DNA of 46,672 bases, taken from Emticicia sp043780375. GTDB taxonomy: Bacteria > Bacteroidota > Bacteroidia > Cytophagales > Spirosomataceae. This document shows positions 42,564 through 46,672 of this stretch, in pieces. The notes beneath the pieces were generated by a model. That model had not been told where the DNA came from. It searched no databases and was given only the letters and a program-made list of their open reading frames with translations. The translations under genes were made by a program, and so were the position numbers. The DNA is taken from NCBI RefSeq assembly GCF_043780375.1, contig NZ_JAYWCU010000049.1, positions 1 to 46,672 of the forward strand, read 5' to 3'. Positions within the stretch are counted from its first letter, which is position 1. Every line of letters begins with the position of its first letter.

Positions 42564-42760
42564 TTAATACATCCATAAAGCGGCATTTGCAATAATTCCC
42601 ATATTAAGATTTAAAAAAAATGCAAAAACTGGTATTATTAAAATTAAGCTATTGATGGCACTCTTATAAGTCGCTTTTTTTGCAATGTCATATACAGTAT
42701 CGCAATTAAAATCAAAGCGATTACGGGAAATAAAAAAATTATAGGTTTTAAATTATTCAT
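42564..42760 (-). pseudogene. Small two-segment membrane protein with a frameshift
   Basis: From the ATG at 42760 the frame reads MNNLKPIIFLFPVIALILI and ends after 38 residues at 42644. At a run of seven A (minus strand, near 42678-42684), an eighth A would continue it as ATYKSAINSLILIIPVFAFF and end with NAALWMY at 42564. The repaired product is 65 residues with two membrane helices. The position, 5 bp after the GAPDH reading frame start region and 20 bp before the CopB-like ATPase leader, suggests a small partner of the pump. No family is recognised. Confidence 0.5.
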
Positions 42761-42764
42761 TTGT

Positions 42765-43799
42765 TTAAATAAACCCTTCCCGCCTAATTCCTAAGGACTC
42801 ATTTGTTTTACGTATTGAGTTTTCCGCCTTTGTTTCAAGACCTGTCAAAGCTCGAATAGCATCTATAGTTTCAGGAATGACAATAGCCTGATTGTCAACC
42901 AAATAAGCATAAAACAATTCATCTCCTACCACTTTTAGCATATCCTGCCATAGTGCGACCTCATACATATCGCCGTATGGACGATTGAGCGAAAGCATTA
43001 ATTCCTTAACAGTGTTATTGGCTGTAAGCCCATCGGCGTAATCAATAAATGCCGTGCGGCTTGATGTACCAAAGGCTGCCAAAACTTCTTCTTTTGTTGC
43101 TTTTTTTGTGAGTTGAACATTCCAATAGTGCAAGTGACTCAATGTTTCGGGTACTTTTACGGCAACTGTTAGCACATCCAATGAGGGGTCAACGGTTTGA
43201 GCATCGGGACCTTGGTGGCTTGGAATATCTTGTTCTGGCACGAGTGTATTCATTATACCATTAAGATGACTTTCCCAAGGGTCAACGGCTCGCCGAAGTA
43301 ATGTACCTCTTGCTTTACCCAATAAGCCAGCATTTTTGAGGGCAGTAAGTGTTCTGACAATTGAAGTAGTATTGCATGAAACAACTCTTGTTGATTGAAG
43401 CCCCAAAGCCGTTGCATAATTATTTTCTGCACTAAATGAATGTCCTGTTGTTTCATGTTTTTCACCACCTTGAACAATAAATTTCAATCCTGCCTTTTTA
43501 TACAATTCAATGTTTTGTGCTGCAATTTTCTTAGGGGTGCAATCCACTATTATATCGGATATTTTTATAAGTTCGGCTAATGTTCCCTCCGTAGTTATGT
43601 TATTTTCCATCATTTGCTTTTGAAAATTGATGTCAAAAGCATAAACAGGATAATTTTTTCTCAAGGCTATCTTTATTCGCCAATCAAAAATGACATCACA
43701 AACACCTACAAGTTCCATGTCTTCTTGTAGTTGAACGGCATCAGCCACCCGTTTTCCTATTACACCGTATCCATTAACGGCTACTTTTATTTTTTTCAT
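42765..43799 (-). CDS. Archaeal-type (type II) glyceraldehyde-3-phosphate dehydrogenase
   Basis: The 344-residue enzyme oxidises glyceraldehyde 3-phosphate to 1,3-bisphosphoglycerate with NAD(P). It matches the archaeal type II family: Rossmann start VAVNGYGVIGKRVADAV, SDIIVDCTPK, and catalytic Cys in VSCNTTSIVRT (C142). Bacteria usually use the unrelated-in-detail GapA type. It is 11 bp downstream of the class I aldolase gene on the minus strand, forming a two-step glycolytic or gluconeogenic module inside the metal island. The C-terminus is complete. Confidence 0.9.
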   Translation of the reverse strand: MKKIKVAVNGYGVIGKRVADAVQLQEDMELVGVCDVIFDWRIKIALRKNYPVYAFDINFQKQMMENNITTEGTLAELIKISDIIVDCTPKKIAAQNIELYKKAGLKFIVQGGEKHETTGHSFSAENNYATALGLQSTRVVSCNTTSIVRTLTALKNAGLLGKARGTLLRRAVDPWESHLNGIMNTLVPEQDIPSHQGPDAQTVDPSLDVLTVAVKVPETLSHLHYWNVQLTKKATKEEVLAAFGTSSRTAFIDYADGLTANNTVKELMLSLNRPYGDMYEVALWQDMLKVVGDELFYAYLVDNQAIVIPETIDAIRALTGLETKAENSIRKTNESLGIRREGFI

Positions 43800-43810
43800 G
43801 TTGTTATGAT

Positions 43811-44869
43811 TTATGCAATCGTTATATTCTTATCTAAATAGACATCTTGAATAGTGTTCAATAAATCTACCCCCTCAGTAAAAGGGCGTTGAAATGCTTT
43901 TCTACCCAAAATTAAACCCATTCCACCTGCCCGTTTATTGATAACTGCTGTGATAACCGCTTCTTTTAAATCACTCTCTCCCGAACTTTCACCCCCACTG
44001 TTAATAAGCCCAACACGTCCACTGTAACAATTAAGTACTTGATAACGGGTTAAGTCAATTGGATGATCAGTCGTTAGTTTTTCATAAACAAGTGGGCTTG
44101 TTTTGCCTTGTTTTGTCGCTAAATAACCGCCATTATTGGTCGGCAATTTTTGTTTTATAATATCTGCTTGAATCGTTACGCCCAAATGATTCGCTTGTCC
44201 TGTTAGGTCGGCGGATGTATGATAATCAACACCATCTACCTTAAAAGCATTGTTTCGAGTATAGCACCATAAAATAGTTGCCATACCCAATTCATGTGCT
44301 AATTGAAAAGCCTCTGCAATTTCTTTCAGTTGTCGTGTACTTTCTGGACTGCCCCAATAGATAGTTGCACCCACTGATACTGCCCCCATATCCCAAGCGT
44401 TTTTAACTGTTCCAAACAGCGTTTGGTCATAGCGATTAGGGATGCTTAGTAATTCATTGTGATTGATTTTGACAATAAAAGGAATTTTATGGGCATACTT
44501 ACGGCTCATAATCCCCAAAACACCAAAAGTTGAAGCAACCGCATTGCAACCGCCTTCAATGGCGAGTTTAATGATATTTTCAGGGTCAAAATAAAGCGGA
44601 TTAGGCGAAAAAGCAGAACCTGCACTGTGTTCAATGCCTTGGTCAACGGGAAAAATACTACAATACCCCGTTCCGCCTAACCGTCCATGACTTAATAAGG
44701 TTTGCAAACTGCGAAGCACTTGATTGTTGCGATTACTATTAAGCCATATTTCCGAAACATGATTTGTTGAAGGCAGATGAATCGTATTTTTTTCAATAGT
44801 CGTACAAGTATGGCTTAATAAATAATCCGCTTTGTCGCCTAATAATTCTATGATTTTTTTATTTTTCAT
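43811..44869 (-). CDS. fbaB: Class I fructose-bisphosphate aldolase (FbaB/DhnA type)
   Basis: The 352-residue enzyme interconverts fructose 1,6-bisphosphate and two triose phosphates through a Schiff base, without a metal cofactor. FbaB/DhnA features are FPVDQGIEHSAGSAFSPNP, IEGGCNAVASTFGVLG, IVKINHNE and ADIIKQKLPTNNGGY, the last probably carrying the active Lys. It sits between the HMA chaperone gene (24 bp upstream) and the type II GAPDH gene (11 bp downstream). Confidence 0.9.
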   Translation of the reverse strand: MKNKKIIELLGDKADYLLSHTCTTIEKNTIHLPSTNHVSEIWLNSNRNNQVLRSLQTLLSHGRLGGTGYCSIFPVDQGIEHSAGSAFSPNPLYFDPENIIKLAIEGGCNAVASTFGVLGIMSRKYAHKIPFIVKINHNELLSIPNRYDQTLFGTVKNAWDMGAVSVGATIYWGSPESTRQLKEIAEAFQLAHELGMATILWCYTRNNAFKVDGVDYHTSADLTGQANHLGVTIQADIIKQKLPTNNGGYLATKQGKTSPLVYEKLTTDHPIDLTRYQVLNCYSGRVGLINSGGESSGESDLKEAVITAVINKRAGGMGLILGRKAFQRPFTEGVDLLNTIQDVYLDKNITIA

Positions 44870-44893
44870 TATAACTTTCGTTTTATTGGGCTA

Positions 44894-45112
44894 CTACATT
44901 TCCTGTAATATTTCAGCCTTGAAACCTGCTTTTTGAACAATGGATTTTACATCATTTGCTTCCAAATGCTCCGTTTGAACTGTAAGCACTTTTTGAGGGC
45001 TAATGGTATCCACTTCCCATTTTTTAATGTCTGGATTGGCATTTAAAAAAGGCGTTACTGATGCAATACAGCCACCACAATTAATATTTGTTTTTAATTT
45101 TATTACTTTCAT
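44894..45112 (-). CDS. Copper chaperone-like HMA protein
   Basis: The 72-residue protein is a single heavy-metal-associated domain without signal peptide: LKTNINCGGCIASVTPFL gives C12-x-x-C15 and the rest follows the ferredoxin-like fold (WEVDTISPQKVLTVQT, VQKAGFKAEIL). Such proteins carry Cu(I) in the cytoplasm to P1B ATPases. It lies between the GH130 and aldolase genes and would serve the CopB-like pump downstream. Confidence 0.9.
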   Translation of the reverse strand: MKVIKLKTNINCGGCIASVTPFLNANPDIKKWEVDTISPQKVLTVQTEHLEANDVKSIVQKAGFKAEILQEM

Positions 45113-45146
45113 AATTTGCTTTTTTATTAATTTTACAGTTGAATAT

Positions 45147-46208
45147 TTAAGCTGTTACACAACAACTTGCCTTTCCTTCTTTTGTATTAAGCATTAACTC
45201 TTTTAACAATGCAGAAAGGCTGACAGAGGCATACGCAATTAGTTCATCGGCTGCACCATAATAAATGTACAGCGTGTCTTCAACTAAGGTAGTCCCAGTT
45301 GGGAAACACACATTATTGACTTCTCCTTTTAGTTCCCATTCTTCTTCGGGTTTAAATAAAGGGTAAGGCAACCGTGCAAGCTCCATGTGTGGATTTTCCA
45401 AATCAAGCAATGCCGCACAGGCAGAATAAACATATCCTTCTACAGTATCATAAACTGCATGATAAATCACTAACCAGCCGTTTTCGGTTTCTATCGGTGG
45501 ACAGCCACCACCTATAAAACTAACTTCGTGGTCATATTTGGGGGAAAGCACTATATGGTCATTAAAATCAAGAAAGTAGCGTTGCCAAAACTCAGTATTA
45601 AGCTCTTCTAAATTATTTACTGCAACGATTTGAATATCTGGCTTTATGCGATGCAGGAAGTATAATTTACCGTTTATTCTTCTTGGAAAGAAAACTACAT
45701 CTTTATCATACACCAATACTTTTTTACCCTGCTTTCCAAGTACACCCGCTCGTTCATTGTAACGGTGATATTTTGTATGAATGATACATTTACATTCAGC
45801 GAGACGACTGAACTCATCGTAAGAAATCTGCGGAACTATTAATCCCTTCTTATCGAAATGCTGTAAATCTTTTGATACAGCTAATGCTCCCAAAGCATTT
45901 ACGCCGTCATAAGCGGTGTAAGTCAGATAAAAAAGGTCATCAATCTTTGTAATACGTGGGTCTTCTACGCCAAGTGATTCATAGTCGAATTGTGGAAAAA
46001 TTACAGGTAGGTCATAACGTTCTACAATCGAAAAAGGGTTTTTCAATTTGCAATAGCCAATACTTGAATGATTGTCTTTACTCATAGCTCTGTAAAAAAG
46101 ATGAATAAAACCACCATCGCTTATGACCCCAGGATTTAAAACACCCGCATTTTCAAAACCGAGCGTGGTTTTCTCTAAGAGAATGCCTTCCTTTTTAACC
46201 GTTATCAT
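45147..46208 (-). CDS. GH130-family glycoside phosphorylase or hydrolase
   Basis: The 353-residue protein has the five-bladed propeller signature of GH130: GVLNPGVISDGGFIHLFYRA, LGVEDPRITKIDDLFYLTYT with the acidic catalytic region EDPR, and CPPIETENGWLVIYHAV. GH130 enzymes act on beta-mannosides, often by phosphorolysis. No signal peptide is seen, so it is cytoplasmic. The C-terminus ends KASCCVTA with a Cys pair, unusual for the family. Its link to metals is unknown; it may feed sugar phosphates to the adjacent aldolase and GAPDH. Confidence 0.85.
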   Translation of the reverse strand: MITVKKEGILLEKTTLGFENAGVLNPGVISDGGFIHLFYRAMSKDNHSSIGYCKLKNPFSIVERYDLPVIFPQFDYESLGVEDPRITKIDDLFYLTYTAYDGVNALGALAVSKDLQHFDKKGLIVPQISYDEFSRLAECKCIIHTKYHRYNERAGVLGKQGKKVLVYDKDVVFFPRRINGKLYFLHRIKPDIQIVAVNNLEELNTEFWQRYFLDFNDHIVLSPKYDHEVSFIGGGCPPIETENGWLVIYHAVYDTVEGYVYSACAALLDLENPHMELARLPYPLFKPEEEWELKGEVNNVCFPTGTTLVEDTLYIYYGAADELIAYASVSLSALLKELMLNTKEGKASCCVTA

Positions 46209-46235
46209 CGTTTATTTTTTTTGCGAGAAACTTGA

Positions 46236-46463
46236 TTATTTCGCCGAATCACTTTCAAGCATTGTTTTCTTCTGCTGATATTCTTCGTTGGTGATTTGAC
46301 CAGAAGCCAATCGTTTCTTTAAAATATCAAGTGGCGAATCCTTCTTTCTCCGCTGACCAGGAATATTATATGGTGTAGCAAATATCCAAAAAAGCATTAC
46401 AGCCCAAAAGAACCACCAGATAAAGTGCATCCCCCAAAAATGATAACCGTTGTACATTTCCAT
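46236..46463 (-). CDS. Small SHOCT-domain membrane protein
   Basis: From the ATG at 46463 (a TTG upstream is less likely) the 75-residue protein has a membrane helix rich in Trp and Phe (FIWWFFWAVMLFWIFAT) and a C-terminal SHOCT motif (DILKKRLASGQITNEEYQQ). SHOCT proteins are small and common in metal and envelope-stress loci. It lies 27 bp before the GH130 gene. Confidence 0.85.
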   Translation of the reverse strand: MEMYNGYHFWGMHFIWWFFWAVMLFWIFATPYNIPGQRRKKDSPLDILKKRLASGQITNEEYQQKKTMLESDSAK

Positions 46464-46541
46464 AGTTTTTATTTTATTAATTTGAAAAAAATCTCTTTGC
46501 AAAACCTTATTTATGAAGTTCTTGCGAAGAAAATTATGCTA

Positions 46542-46672
46542 TTACGTCTTACAAGCCTCAGCACATTTTTTACACGCTTCCATACAAGCCTTGAAATGGT
46601 CGCCGTGTTTAGCAAATTCTGCTATACAAGCCTCACAGCTTTGAACCTCTGCCACATAAGTCACAAATATCT
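46542..46672 (-). CDS. DUF326/Csp-like four-helix copper-binding protein, C-terminal end with a frame disruption
   Basis: The minus-strand frame ends with SCEACIAEFAKHG, FKACMEACKKCAEACKT, the Cys-rich helices of DUF326 or copper-storage proteins that bind Cu(I) inside a four-helix bundle. Near 46652 two G (minus strand) occur where one is expected: deleting one lets the edge sequence read ICDLCAEVQSC in phase, which fits the family. The gene continues beyond the window. It heads the visible minus-strand copper block. Confidence 0.75.
   Translation of the reverse strand, partial: IFVTYVAEVQSCEACIAEFAKHGDHFKACMEACKKCAEACKT

Overview
The window is AT-rich DNA from a member of the Bacteroidota, possibly Cytophagales-like (the order is a guess). 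The evidence is the gene families: BtgA/BfmA- and DUF5712-type mobilization proteins, a TonB receptor with a carboxypeptidase-regulatory-like N-terminus, HYC_CC_PP, DUF2911 and DUF3347 proteins, PepSY and heme-binding-domain proteins. Genes also lack Shine-Dalgarno sites, and TAnnTTTG-type promoter boxes are present. It reads as accessory DNA: a mobilizable backbone carrying a defence island and a large copper/heavy-metal island. No rRNA, tRNA, CRISPR or intact transposase was seen.

Region 1 (1-4464) is maintenance and mobilization. It holds the start of a ParA ATPase gene (minus strand), an unusual 8-bp phased TGAGTA array just upstream of it, paired hairpins that may be an oriT, and then btgA-like, relaxase, VirD4-like coupling protein and small membrane protein genes. 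No mating-pair-formation genes are visible, so transfer would depend on a helper. A compositionally different 0.25-kb block of no clear function follows (about 4500-4760).

Region 2 (4945-12613) is a type I restriction-modification locus, hsdM-hsdS-hsdR. A DinD-like gene and a zeta-type toxin/antitoxin pair sit between hsdM and hsdS.

Region 3 (12874-29709, plus strand) is a periplasmic and outer-membrane copper module: a Cys-rich HYC_CC_PP protein, a TonB receptor, an AraC regulator with an N-terminal metal-binding segment, a YncE-like propeller lipoprotein, two multicopper oxidases, HMA proteins, DUF3347 proteins, a heme-binding protein and a PepSY protein. One oxidase carries a C-terminal CopB-like barrel segment. 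An unrelated predicted PD-(D/E)XK nuclease is embedded here.

Region 4 (30022-46672, minus strand) is export and tolerance: a DUF326-type copper-binding protein at the right edge, SHOCT, GH130, an HMA chaperone, a class I aldolase, an archaeal-type GAPDH, a CopB-like P1B ATPase, a PEGLP-type P2 ATPase, and a CusA/CusC/CusB-like RND efflux system with two adaptors. Four genes in this block show single-base frame disruptions, and the plus-strand half shows no comparable clear case.

The most unusual signals are three copies of a 15-18-residue cationic micro-ORF (MKFLK.. family) scattered in the copper island, the TGAGTA array beside parA, the oxidase-barrel fusion, and a possible copper-tolerant glycolysis bypass inside a copper operon.
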